Shown piece after piece: positions 35,617 to 43,446 of a stretch of DNA of 64,000 bases. The stretch covers positions 434,001 through 498,000 of the forward strand of contig NZ_WEZG01000001.1 in the NCBI RefSeq assembly GCF_009176975.1, written 5' to 3'. Within the stretch, counting starts at the first letter, position 1, and the number at the start of each line of letters is the position of its first letter. Under the pieces are notes generated by a model. It did not search any database and was not told the origin of the DNA. It was given only the letters and a program-made list of their open reading frames with translations. The translations under genes and the position numbers were made by a program. The stretch is from Aureimonas psammosilenae (lineage in GTDB: Bacteria; Pseudomonadota; Alphaproteobacteria; Rhizobiales; Rhizobiaceae).

Positions 35617-36450
35617 TCAGTAGGCCGCGATGCCCGTGCCCTTGTAGACCTTGTCGAACTCGGCCTTCACGGTCGGGTTCTGGTAAGCGGAAACGAGCGT
35701 CTTCACCCAGGGCTCGTTTTCTTCTCCCGCCTTCACGGCGATGAAGTTGCGGTAGGGATTGTCCGCGACCGGCTCCTGCGCGATGCGATCCTCGTCCGCC
35801 TTCAGGCCGGCCTTCAACGCCCAGTCGGTGTTCACCACCGCCGCGTCGAGATCGTCGATGGCGCGCCCGACGACGCCGGCGTCCAGCTCCTTGATCTCGA
35901 CATTCTTCGGGTTCTCCTCAATGTCGGCGATGGTGGCGAGGATGCCCGTGCCGGCCTTGAGCTTGATGACGCCCTCGCGCTCCAGAAGCTTCAGGGCGCG
36001 GCCCTCGTTCGACGGATCGTTCGGAACGCCGATCACCGCGCCTTCCTTCAGATCGGCGATATTCTCGGCCGTCCTGGAGTAAAGGCCGATCGGCCAAACG
36101 GCAGTGTAGCCGACATTGACGATGTGGTAGCCGTTGGTCTTGATCTGGTTGTCGAGATAGGGCTGGTGCTGGAAGGCGTTGGCCTGAATCTCGCCGTTCT
36201 CGAGCGCTTCGTTCGGCTGGGTGTAGTCGTTGAAGATCACGGTTTCGATCGTGAGGTCGTTCTTGGCGGCTTCAGTGACCACGACGCGCCAGACATCCTC
36301 GTCCTCGCCGCTCATGATGCCGACCTTGATCGATTTCGGCTCGGCATGCGCCGTCGGCGCGCCGAGCATCGCCAGGGGCAGGGCGGCCGCGATCATCGAC
36401 AGGAAGAGACGGCGGCCGGAGAAGGAGGCGGGCGAGGTCGAGAAACTCAT
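35617..36450 (-). CDS. metQ: Methionine-type substrate-binding protein MetQ
   Basis: A 277-residue NlpA/MetQ-family protein. The N-terminus carries an Arg pair and a hydrophobic core (SGRRLFLSMIAAALPLAMLGAPTAHA) but no lipobox Cys, so it is probably soluble in the periplasm. Body motifs: IKVGIMSGEDEDVWRVV, NDYTQPNEALENGEIQANAFQHQPYL, VGYTAVWPIGLYS, GVPNDPSNEGRALKLLE and GVVGRAIDDLDAAVVNTDWAL. It is the first gene of the group; a terminator-like hairpin sits in its leader. Confidence 0.92.
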   Translation of the reverse strand: MSFSTSPASFSGRRLFLSMIAAALPLAMLGAPTAHAEPKSIKVGIMSGEDEDVWRVVVTEAAKNDLTIETVIFNDYTQPNEALENGEIQANAFQHQPYLDNQIKTNGYHIVNVGYTAVWPIGLYSRTAENIADLKEGAVIGVPNDPSNEGRALKLLEREGVIKLKAGTGILATIADIEENPKNVEIKELDAGVVGRAIDDLDAAVVNTDWALKAGLKADEDRIAQEPVADNPYRNFIAVKAGEENEPWVKTLVSAYQNPTVKAEFDKVYKGTGIAAY

Positions 36451-36468
36451 ACGAAGCGTCCGTTGAAG

Positions 36469-36511
36469 AAAAAAGCCGCCGAAGGGGCTGGGAGGAAACG
36501 ACCCCCGGCGG
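36469..36511 (-). terminator. Terminator-like hairpin in the metQ leader
   Basis: On the minus strand CCGCCG (36511-36506) pairs with CGGCGG (36481-36476), with inner GGGG/CCCC pairing, and is followed directly by six T (36474-36469). The run ends 19 nt before the metQ start. A terminator this close to a start codon suggests transcription attenuation of the metQNI group. I did not recognise a known SAM riboswitch around it. Confidence 0.55.
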
Positions 36512-36537
36512 AATGCGCTTATTCTAATATCCATCAT

Positions 36538-36556
36538 CGCAATAGACAGAATTGCG
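36538..36556. promoter_or_regulatory. Palindrome CGCAAT-N7-ATTGCG upstream of metQ
   Basis: Perfect 6-bp inverted arms around TAGACAG/CTGTCTA, about 88 bp upstream of metQ and just before the attenuator-like hairpin. Candidate operator of the metQNI-monooxygenase group; the regulator is unknown. Confidence 0.4.
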
Positions 36557-36691
36557 TGACCGTTGTTGCGAGCTGTGGCGGAACAATCATCCGCGAATGC
36601 GATCTTCTCGGAAATCCATTTCGCGTTTCAGTGGGGAACGGCTCGCTTCGAGAGAATGTTGCATTCGGCTCCGATTCTCATCGGATGAGGA

Positions 36692-37867
36692 TCAAAGTGG
36701 CAGGGTGAACTGGGTTTCGGGCGCTTCCTCGTCGGCAACGACAAGCGAGGACAAGGACACGCCGAGAAGCCGCACGCCTTTCGGCACGGGCATCAACGGG
36801 TGGAGGAGATCGAGTGCGAAGCCTTCCAGCGCCGCGCGGCCCGAAACGGGCGCCTGCACCGAAAGGCTGCGGGTGATCTGCCGGAAATCGGAGAACTTCA
36901 CCTTCAGCGTCACGGTGCGGCCGCGGATGCCGCTCGTTTCGCAATAGCGCCAGACCTTGTCGAGGATCGGCTGCAGCGCCTCGCGCATCGCGTCGAACTG
37001 ATGGAGATCGCTGCCGAAAGTGTTCTCGGCGCCCACCGACTTGCGAATGCGGTTGGCGCGAACGGGGCGCTCGTCGACGCCGCGCGAGATGGAATAGTAG
37101 TAAGGGCCCGCCTTGCCGAAGCGCTCCTGCAGAAAGGCGAGGGGGCGCTCGCGCAGGTCCCGGCCGGTATGGATGCCGAGGCGTTCCATCTTCGCCGCCG
37201 TTGCCGGTCCGATGCCGTGAAAGCGGCCGACCGGCAGATCCTCCACGAACCCGGCCCCCATCGTGGGAGTGATGACGAACAGCCCGTCGGGCTTGCGGTG
37301 ATCGGAGGCGAGCTTGGCCAGGAACTTGTTGTAGGACACGCCGGCCGAGGCCGTGAGGTTCGTCACCTCGCGGATGCGCCCGCGAATGGCCTCGGCGATG
37401 GCGGTGGCGGACGGGATGTTCTGGATGTTCTCGGTGACGTCGAGATAGGCCTCGTCCAGCGACAGCGGCTCGATGATCGGCGTATGCTCGGCGAAGATCT
37501 CGCGGATCTGGGCGGAGATCGCCTTATAAACGTCGAAGCGCGGCTTCACGAAAACGAGGTCGGGACATTTGCGCTTGGCGGTGACCGACGGCATGGCCGA
37601 GCGCACGCCGAACTTGCGCGCTTCGTAGCTCGCCGCCGCCACGACGCCCCGCTCGCGCGAGCCGCCGACCGCCACCGGCCTGCCCCGCAGGGACGGATCG
37701 TCGCGCTGTTCCACCGACGCGTAGAAGGCGTCCATGTCGATATGGATGATCTTGCGCTGCCGGACGGGATTCAGGCCGTCGGCGCGAATCTCCGGCGCGC
37801 CGCGCTCGGACAAAGGCTCGCGCCCCCCGTCCTCCGCGATTCCCGCCGCAAACGCCGCCATCGCCAT
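36692..37867 (-). CDS. dinB: DNA polymerase IV (DinB)
   Basis: About 391 residues; error-prone Y-family polymerase for translesion synthesis. Motifs: IIHIDMDAFYASVEQRDDPSLRGRPVAVGG, VKPRFDVYKAISAQIREIF, the catalytic EPLSLDEAYLDVT, GVSYNKFLAKLASDHRKPDG, GIGPATAAKMERLGI and the little-finger region TFGSDLHQFDAM through TLKVKFSDFRQITRS. The long open frame upstream runs into the integrated element and is not real; I start at 37867, where two in-frame ATGs (37867 and 37861) occur. A GTTC-N7-GTTC box lies about 80 bp upstream, so it should be SOS-induced. Confidence 0.93.
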   Translation of the reverse strand: MAMAAFAAGIAEDGGREPLSERGAPEIRADGLNPVRQRKIIHIDMDAFYASVEQRDDPSLRGRPVAVGGSRERGVVAAASYEARKFGVRSAMPSVTAKRKCPDLVFVKPRFDVYKAISAQIREIFAEHTPIIEPLSLDEAYLDVTENIQNIPSATAIAEAIRGRIREVTNLTASAGVSYNKFLAKLASDHRKPDGLFVITPTMGAGFVEDLPVGRFHGIGPATAAKMERLGIHTGRDLRERPLAFLQERFGKAGPYYYSISRGVDERPVRANRIRKSVGAENTFGSDLHQFDAMREALQPILDKVWRYCETSGIRGRTVTLKVKFSDFRQITRSLSVQAPVSGRAALEGFALDLLHPLMPVPKGVRLLGVSLSSLVVADEEAPETQFTLPL

Positions 37868-37947
37868 CCCCACGCGAATCCCGCCGATCGCTCCTGACCT
37901 TGCTGGCGGATCCTTCCGATCGAACGATCCGTCATGACGGAAGTCTA

Positions 37948-37962
37948 GAACATAATGGGAAC
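37948..37962 (-). promoter_or_regulatory. LexA (SOS) box of dinB
   Basis: On the minus strand GTTC-CCATTAT-GTTC matches the alphaproteobacterial LexA site GTTC-N7-GTTC exactly. It lies 81 bp upstream of the chosen dinB start and 136 bp from the left attachment repeat. Confidence 0.8.
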
Positions 37963-38097
37963 AGACTTGCAAGACGCTCAGGCGGGGCGCGTCCGCCTCG
38001 ATCATGGTCTGATTGGAGCTTGTGAGGCTCTCAGTCTCACACGCTTCACAAACGTTCCGGCGTTGTTCTGGGAAGTGGGGGCTAACCCCTTGAGAAG

Positions 38098-38145
38098 GAA
38101 TGGTGCCGCTTAGGTGACTCGAACACCTGACCCCATCATTACGAA
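38098..38145. repeat. Left attachment site (attL), copy of the tRNA-Thr 3' half
   Basis: 48 bp that repeat 63659-63706 with one mismatch (C at 38120 against T at 63681). On the minus strand they read as the 3' half of tRNA-Thr from the anticodon loop to CCA. The 5' half is absent here, so this is a fragment left by integration, not a functional tRNA. It marks the left boundary of the element. Confidence 0.92.
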
Positions 38146-38231
38146 GTATGGGCTGCGCACTACGCTTAAGTGAGGTTAGGTGCGCATAACGTATTGCACG
38201 ACCCCGATAAACCGGCCATACCTCATCACTT

Positions 38232-38287
38232 AGGGAAGCATAAGAGATGATTGGGAAGCAGGAGATTGCTTCCCATGCGCTTCCCAA
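38232..38287. promoter_or_regulatory. Left array of integrase arm-type sites (GCTTCCCA)
   Basis: Four copies of an 8-bp core: AGGGAAGC (38232-38239), TGGGAAGC (38252-38259), GCTTCCCA (38268-38275) and GCTTCCCA (38279-38286). The last pair, GCTTCCCATGCGCTTCCCAA, is repeated at the right end (63587-63606) with one difference. They end 13 bp before the integrase start, so integrase binding could also repress its own gene. Confidence 0.65.
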
Positions 38288-38299
38288 TTCGGGATTGCC

Positions 38300-39571
38300 A
38301 TGCGTTTCACGGTTCCAGCCATAGCGAAGCTGACGCTCCCCGAGGGGAAGAGCGATCACATCATTTTTGATGACGCCATGCCGGGGTTCGGAATTCGACT
38401 TCGGGCCGGCGGCAAAAAGGTGTGGATTGCGCAGTATCGCGTCGGCACGAAACAGCGGCGGCTGACGATTGGCTCGACTGACAAGCTGTCACTGGACGCG
38501 GCGCGGGCCGAAGCGAGAGCCATCCTCGCCAAAGCGCAGCTTGGGACCGATCCGCAGAACGAGAAGGTGGAGGCTCGCAATAAGGCGTCCGTCACGCTCG
38601 GCAGCATAGCCGACACCTATTCCAACGGGCCGGCAAAAAGGAGCTTGCGACCGAATAGCTACGCCTCGTTGCTGGTGCATCTCAACAAGCACTGGAAGCC
38701 GCTACGTGATCGCCCGCTCCACGGCATCCAGCGAGCCGACATCGCGTCCCGGCTGAACGAGATCGCAGAAGAGAACGGCCCCTTTGCCGCCAACCGCGCA
38801 AGGGTTGTCCTCTCCTCGCTGTTCGCCTGGGCCATGAGCGAAGGCCTTGCCGAGGGAAACCCCGTCATAGGCACCCGCAAGGCCACGGAGGAGGTGTCGC
38901 GGGATCGGGTGCTATCGGATGCTGAGCTATCGCTTGTCTGGAAACATGCTGGCGCTGGCGACTATGGCCGCATCGTTCGGTTGCTCATCCTGACGGGCCA
39001 GCGCCGCGAAGAGGTTGGCGGCATGGCTCATTCCGAGTTGGATCTAGCCAAAGCTCTATGGACGATCCCGAAAGAGCGGGCGAAGAACGGCTTGGCGCAT
39101 GACGTGCCGTTGTCGGCATCGGCGCTCGCAATCATAGACGAGCCGGCCGCGCCGAAAATTGCTGATACGCGCAAACGACAAACCCTCAAAACCTTCGAAA
39201 CCCCGGAGGCTGAGGAGCGCGATTTCCTATTCGGGGCCGGCGAAGGATCATTCTCGGGCTGGAGCAAGTCGAAGGCCGCGCTTGATGCTCGTGTGTCTGC
39301 CGACATCGCGGAAACCGCCAAGGCGGCCGGCGCTAAGCCGAAGCCTATGCCCCCTTGGCGACTTCACGACATCCGCAGGACTGTAGCGACCCGGCTCGGA
39401 GATATCGGGGTGTTGCCGCATGTCGTGGAAGCCGTCCTAAACCACATCAGCGGGCACCGGGCGGGAGTGGCGGGGATCTACAACCGCGCGACCTATGCCA
39501 GCGAGAAACGGGCCGCGCTGGATATGTGGGGCTTGCGAGTGCGTGATGTGGTGGAGGGCATCCATGCCTAG
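38300..39571 (+). CDS. int: Tyrosine recombinase (P4-type integrase)
   Basis: A 423-residue integrase. The N-terminal DUF4102-like domain (residues 1-90: IIFDDAMPGFGIRLRAGGKKVWIAQYRVGTKQRRLTIG) recognises the arm sites, and a core-binding domain spans about 95-195. The catalytic domain has Arg in LLILTGQRREEVGG, the HxxR box in LHDIRRTVATRLGD, the His/Gly box VLNHISGHRAGVAGI and the nucleophile region YNRATYASEKRAAL. P4-type integrases insert into tRNA 3' ends, as found here. The start is the ATG right after the GCTTCCCA array. Confidence 0.96.
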   Translation: MRFTVPAIAKLTLPEGKSDHIIFDDAMPGFGIRLRAGGKKVWIAQYRVGTKQRRLTIGSTDKLSLDAARAEARAILAKAQLGTDPQNEKVEARNKASVTLGSIADTYSNGPAKRSLRPNSYASLLVHLNKHWKPLRDRPLHGIQRADIASRLNEIAEENGPFAANRARVVLSSLFAWAMSEGLAEGNPVIGTRKATEEVSRDRVLSDAELSLVWKHAGAGDYGRIVRLLILTGQRREEVGGMAHSELDLAKALWTIPKERAKNGLAHDVPLSASALAIIDEPAAPKIADTRKRQTLKTFETPEAEERDFLFGAGEGSFSGWSKSKAALDARVSADIAETAKAAGAKPKPMPPWRLHDIRRTVATRLGDIGVLPHVVEAVLNHISGHRAGVAGIYNRATYASEKRAALDMWGLRVRDVVEGIHA

Positions 39572-40289
39572 ACCACGCCCGAGCGATTGGAAGCCTGCCG
39601 GAATTGAACTGTACGAGATGCGCGCAGTTTTCAGCCTCAAAGATCGGCTGGCGTTTCTTGAGTTCGTAGGTGCTGGAAGCAGCACCTCCTACATGAAGCG
39701 GACTTTACGAAACCGCATAATGAACGCAGCGGCGCACCTCAACGCGGCTCTGCACTATGCCAGGGCTCCTACTCTCGCGAGCACAAAAGCGGGAGTATCT
39801 AAGTTGAGGGATCAATTGACTGAAGTTTCCGCAGTGCTCGACGGCTTGGATTACTCAGGCCGGAAAGCATTGAGCAATGCTGCCGACGACGACAGTCTAG
39901 GCGGACGGCTCGCTATGAGCGATGGGCCGCGTTTCGAGTTTACGGATATCATAAACGGCAAGCCGCAAGATTTCCGGCAACATCTGGGCGACGAGAGAAT
40001 AGCGACCGTCAGCAACGGCCTAAAGGACATGATCGCATGGGCTGATAGTGTGCTTCAGATGGACGACGCCGAAGAGATAAAAGAGCGAGCCCAAAAAGCA
40101 GAAGCGATCCGAATTTGCCTCCGATGTCTTGTCGATGTCTGGAAGGATGGGTGGGGTAGGCGACCGCAATCAAACGCTACCCATGCAAACTTCACCCCAT
40201 TTGCCCGCGCCGTCCTCAATCCAATCATGGCGAGGCACGGCCGAGTAGACGACCTTACGCGAGCGATCAGCGATGTTCTCTACAAATGA
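39564..40289 (+). CDS. Hypothetical element protein next to integrase
   Basis: 241 residues from ATG 39564, which overlaps the integrase stop by 8 nt. The sequence is mostly helical and soluble (DRLAFLEFVGAGSSTSYMKR, LRDQLTEVSAVLDGLDYSG, RKALSNAADDDSLGG). I recognise no domain. Overlap with int suggests co-expression. A stem AGGTACG/CGTACCT (40289-40307) spans its stop and may end the transcript. Confidence 0.7.
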   Translation: MPRPRPSDWKPAGIELYEMRAVFSLKDRLAFLEFVGAGSSTSYMKRTLRNRIMNAAAHLNAALHYARAPTLASTKAGVSKLRDQLTEVSAVLDGLDYSGRKALSNAADDDSLGGRLAMSDGPRFEFTDIINGKPQDFRQHLGDERIATVSNGLKDMIAWADSVLQMDDAEEIKERAQKAEAIRICLRCLVDVWKDGWGRRPQSNATHANFTPFARAVLNPIMARHGRVDDLTRAISDVLYK

Positions 40290-40398
40290 GGTACGCTACC
40301 CGTACCTGAAAAATACAGAGGCGATACCGTCAAGATAGCTCTTGATAGCTTGTGATTACTGAAGCCGAAGCGTCAGGCAACGGCGGGGATCACAAGCA

Positions 40399-40626
40399 AT
40401 GAGTACCGCAACAAACAGTCCTTTGCCGGCCGATATGGCCCGCAACCGTGTCGTAGGCTCGAAAGAGGCAGCAACGTTCTTGAACGTTAGCCTTCCTCAT
40501 TTCCGCCGTCTCTACCAAACGGGCAAAGTACCTGCCCCCATCAAGATCAGCGAACGCAAGCTTGGCTGGCGCGTCGGGGTCCTCGTGGACTTCGTCAACG
40601 CGGCTTCGAAGATGGAGGCTGCGTGA
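40399..40626 (+). CDS. AlpA/excisionase-like helix-turn-helix protein
   Basis: 75 residues. The segment GSKEAATFLNVSLPHFRRLYQTGKVPAPIKI is a MerR/AlpA-type winged helix as in phage transcription activators and excisionases. It ends in KLGWRVGVLVDFVNAASKMEAA, the usual AlpA C-terminus. It heads the plus-strand run of small genes leading to the DUF3987 protein. Could act as recombination directionality factor or as activator. Confidence 0.8.
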   Translation: MSTATNSPLPADMARNRVVGSKEAATFLNVSLPHFRRLYQTGKVPAPIKISERKLGWRVGVLVDFVNAASKMEAA

Positions 40627-40630
40627 GGAC

Positions 40631-40843
40631 ATGACCCATAAAATGGAACTGGCGCTCCGGGGAGCTAAGACCCGGAACGCCAGCAAAACGGAAAAGCAGG
40701 GCAGCACTTCCAGTTCTCAGACTTATAGCTTGCCGGTCCTCACGGCAATGCCCTCGACGGAGCGCAGCGGATCTATCTCGCGCGTCGTTTCCTGCGGCGG
40801 CCGGCTCTTCGCGGTCGGGTACTATGCGGGAGGCGCGGTATGA
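40631..40843 (+). CDS. Small hypothetical element protein
   Basis: 70 residues from ATG 40631, five nt after the AlpA-like stop; its TGA overlaps the next start (ATGA). Basic N-terminus, Ser/Thr-rich centre. No family recognised; coding is supported by the chain of 4-nt overlaps. Confidence 0.6.
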   Translation: MTHKMELALRGAKTRNASKTEKQGSTSSSQTYSLPVLTAMPSTERSGSISRVVSCGGRLFAVGYYAGGAV

Positions 40844-41079
40844 GCGCGCCTTCTCTCGAAAAAGGCCACGTCACCATCGATGCCGGTCGTTGCACTGGCG
40901 GTGATGACCCAAGCCTTGTTGGCCGCTGGGTTTATGCCGTCGCGCTTGTAGATGCCGAAGGTGGCGAACTTCACGACTATATCGGCCCGGATCGTCACGC
41001 GGCGGATACCGCCGCTGTATCCCTGGCCCGCGATTTTGGCATACGCATCATCGACAGATCGAAGGGGGAGCCGAAATGA
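40840..41079 (+). CDS. Small hypothetical element protein
   Basis: 79 residues (MSAPSLEKGHVTIDAGRCTG...). It contains GRWVYAVALVDAEGGELHDYIGPD and resembles a small beta-rich domain. It overlaps both neighbours by 4 nt. No family recognised. Confidence 0.65.
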   Translation: MSAPSLEKGHVTIDAGRCTGGDDPSLVGRWVYAVALVDAEGGELHDYIGPDRHAADTAAVSLARDFGIRIIDRSKGEPK

Positions 41080-41306
41080 CGGCTCTCCTCCGCCTCCGTG
41101 AAGTCCGGCGCGGCTCTCGCACCGCGTGGCACGTCGAAATCTGGAAGGGTGAGCGGCTTGATAAGTCGTCCTCCTATGCCAACCGGCCGGCCGCTCGCGC
41201 CATCGCTGGTGCCGTCGCGAAAGACTTGGGGGCGGTCGTCCTCGCCTGCGGTCCCGATATCATCCCCGTCGTCGTCCGGCGCGGGGAGAAGGCGGTGGCG
41301 CAATGA
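41076..41306 (+). CDS. Small hypothetical element protein
   Basis: 76 residues: MTALLRLREVRRGSRTAWHV then RPAARAIAGAVAKDLGAVVLACG. One alpha/beta unit; function unknown. Same operon, 4-nt overlaps on both sides. Confidence 0.65.
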   Translation: MTALLRLREVRRGSRTAWHVEIWKGERLDKSSSYANRPAARAIAGAVAKDLGAVVLACGPDIIPVVVRRGEKAVAQ

Positions 41307-41914
41307 CCATCGCCTTGGAATTCATGGCGGCTCGCGCGCAGCTGTATGCTCGGGCTCAGCCGCACAACGCCTATCTCGCCTATGTCCGCGCCAACGGCTT
41401 GGCGCTCAAGTCCCTTGCCGATGCCGACCCCATCCGCGACTACTGCGGCTGCATGGCGGTGACGACGATCCGGCCGTTACGTGACGGCGGTTTCGAGTTC
41501 GCCCCGGTGAACGATGAGAAGGCGGTGGTGGCCGCCGTCATCGAGGCCTACGCCTCCGACTGCGAGACCGTTTCGGATCTCGTGGCGTGGCCGGTAGCGG
41601 ATCCCACCCGCGTCCGACGCATGTTCGGCCGGGCCGACTGCCTCGGGGCGTGGAACATCGCCTCTGCGGCGAGCTACGTCCTCGATAGCCCTTTGATGGC
41701 ATTCAGAAAGCCTTTGGGCTGGCTTCAGGCCGGTTGCCGAGGTGTCGTCGTCCTAGACCCTGCCATCGCAGCCCGCCGCCTTCTCGACGCGGCCGGCAAG
41801 ATCAGCGGTGAAGATCGCGAACACTCCCAAGAGCTAGGCGCAATGATCGCCGGCCTTGTCGAGCGCGTCCAGATTGTCGCCCCCATTCAAATCGAAGAAA
41901 GAGAGGCGGCCTGA
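41303..41914 (+). CDS. Hypothetical protein upstream of the DUF3987 gene
   Basis: 203 residues. It has DYCGCMAVTTIRPLRDGGFEFAP in the first third, then DLVAWPVADPTRVRRMFGRADCLGAWNIA, and KPLGWLQAGCRGVVVLDPAIAARRLLDAAG. I recall proteins of this kind just upstream of DUF3987 genes in Rhizobiales prophages, but know no function. Overlaps the next gene by one base. Confidence 0.72.
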   Translation: MTIALEFMAARAQLYARAQPHNAYLAYVRANGLALKSLADADPIRDYCGCMAVTTIRPLRDGGFEFAPVNDEKAVVAAVIEAYASDCETVSDLVAWPVADPTRVRRMFGRADCLGAWNIASAASYVLDSPLMAFRKPLGWLQAGCRGVVVLDPAIAARRLLDAAGKISGEDREHSQELGAMIAGLVERVQIVAPIQIEEREAA

Positions 41915-43446
41915 TGCACGCCCAGGACTTTGTGCCCGTTCCCTTGTCGGACTACCAGCGCGGCCGCTCCAGCGATCAAGACCCATGGCGTTCGCCCGAC
42001 CTGTCGCTCCTCGGCACAGGGCGTCGTGTCGCTCCCGAATTCCCGTTGCAGCTTATGGGGCCGTTCTGGGCGTCATGGGTGAAGCGTCGCGCCGCCGCCG
42101 CCTCCGCGCCGGTCGATTATGTGGCAACCTCGTTGCTCGCCAGTATCGGGGCGATGCTCGCTAATGTGCGCTGGCCCGTCGCAGGCTCCAATTGGAGTGA
42201 GCCTCCAGTTCTTTGGTGCGCCGTCGTCGGCTCGCCATCGTCCTCCAAATCGCCGGCAATGGATGCGGCCTTCGATCTCGTGCGCCATGCCGAAGACCGT
42301 ATGGCCGCTGGCTTCGAAGACACTCAGCGCCAGCACGAAACAACGAAGCAGATCGCGCGCGCCAAGCGAGAGGCCTGGGAGGCTGATGTCAAAATCGACC
42401 TCAAGAACGGGCAGTTCCCTTCATCCATGCCGGAAGACGCGATCCTGCCAGAAGAGCCCGTTCGCCCCCGCGTCCGGGTTGCCGACGTGACGATAGAAAA
42501 GCTGGCGGCTCTGGCGGCCGGCCTGCCGCGCGGGATGATGATTGTTCGTGACGAGCTTGCGGGCTGGTTCGGTGCCTTCGACAAGTATGGGGGTGGGGGC
42601 TCGGATCGCGCGTTCGCCATCGAGATGTACGGCGGACGCTCCTACGTCGTGGATCGCATGAAGAGCCCGGACCCGATCCGCATTCGCCATCTCAGCGTCG
42701 GGGTCCTGGGCGGGGTTCAGCCCGACAAGCTCCCCGGCATCATCGCCGGTCCTGACGATGGCCTTGCGTCGCGCCTTCTATGGTCCTGGCCCGATGTTCT
42801 GCCTGAATTCACCCTGTCACGAGAACACGCGAACGACGACGACGCCAAGGCCGCGTTCACCCGTCTTTCGGATCTCGCCATGGGAAGTGACGAGTTCGGG
42901 ATGCCCGAGCCTATCCGCCTTCGGCTGACGACCGAAGCCGAAGACGTTCTGGAGGAGTTCGCCCGCGAGATGTCGAGGGAAGCCAACGAGGCGACCGGCA
43001 TCTTCTCTGGCGCTATGGGCAAGTCTCGCGGTCACGCGCTTCGCCTCTCAACTGTCATTGAGCATCTGTGGTGGTGCGGGCAGGTAGGGATGCGGGAACC
43101 CGGCGCGATCTCTGACAAGGCAGTGGAGGCGGCTGCGGCCTTGCTGGATGACTACTATGTCCCGATGGCGGCGCGTGTGTTCGGCGACGCGGCTATCCCG
43201 GCAGACGAGCGCGCGGCGATGACCCTCGCTCGGTATTTGAAGAAGCACGGCCTAGCGAAGTTCAACGCTCGCGATCTCCGGCGCGACATAGGCGGGGCGC
43301 TCCGCGATGCTCTGGCGATGGATGGAGCCTGCAATGCGCTCTGCGATGCCGGCCTTATCCGCGACATCGGCGGGCGCGCTGGCGGTAGCGCCGGCCGCCG
43401 TTCCAAGAGCTTCGAAGTTAACTCGATTGTCCTACGGAGGGCGTGA
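41914..43446 (+). CDS. DUF3987 protein, probable replication/helicase-primase-type NTPase
   Basis: 510 residues. DUF3987 proteins are linked to replication of phages and phage satellites. The P-loop region reads VWCAVVGSPSSSKSPAMDAAF (about residue 105), a Walker A variant with Ser in place of the second Gly. The domain continues with PRVRVADVTIEKLAALAAGLPRGMMIVRDELAGWF (Walker-B-like acidic step) and HLSVGVLGGVQPDKLPGIIAGPDDGLASRLLWSWP. The C-terminal 150 residues look like a winged-helix region (ALARYLKKHGLAKFNARDLRRDIGG). Last of the tightly packed small-gene run, so this is the likely replication gene of the element. Confidence 0.85.
   Translation: MHAQDFVPVPLSDYQRGRSSDQDPWRSPDLSLLGTGRRVAPEFPLQLMGPFWASWVKRRAAAASAPVDYVATSLLASIGAMLANVRWPVAGSNWSEPPVLWCAVVGSPSSSKSPAMDAAFDLVRHAEDRMAAGFEDTQRQHETTKQIARAKREAWEADVKIDLKNGQFPSSMPEDAILPEEPVRPRVRVADVTIEKLAALAAGLPRGMMIVRDELAGWFGAFDKYGGGGSDRAFAIEMYGGRSYVVDRMKSPDPIRIRHLSVGVLGGVQPDKLPGIIAGPDDGLASRLLWSWPDVLPEFTLSREHANDDDAKAAFTRLSDLAMGSDEFGMPEPIRLRLTTEAEDVLEEFAREMSREANEATGIFSGAMGKSRGHALRLSTVIEHLWWCGQVGMREPGAISDKAVEAAAALLDDYYVPMAARVFGDAAIPADERAAMTLARYLKKHGLAKFNARDLRRDIGGALRDALAMDGACNALCDAGLIRDIGGRAGGSAGRRSKSFEVNSIVLRRA

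Noticed and set aside
36451-36691. SAM-II riboswitch before metQ
   Set aside because: A terminator-like hairpin is there, but I could not match the SAM-II pseudoknot consensus; kept only as an unclassified attenuator.
38101-38145. tRNA-like sequence at the left end
   Set aside because: Only the 3' half of tRNA-Thr is present; it cannot fold to a full tRNA and is the attL remnant.
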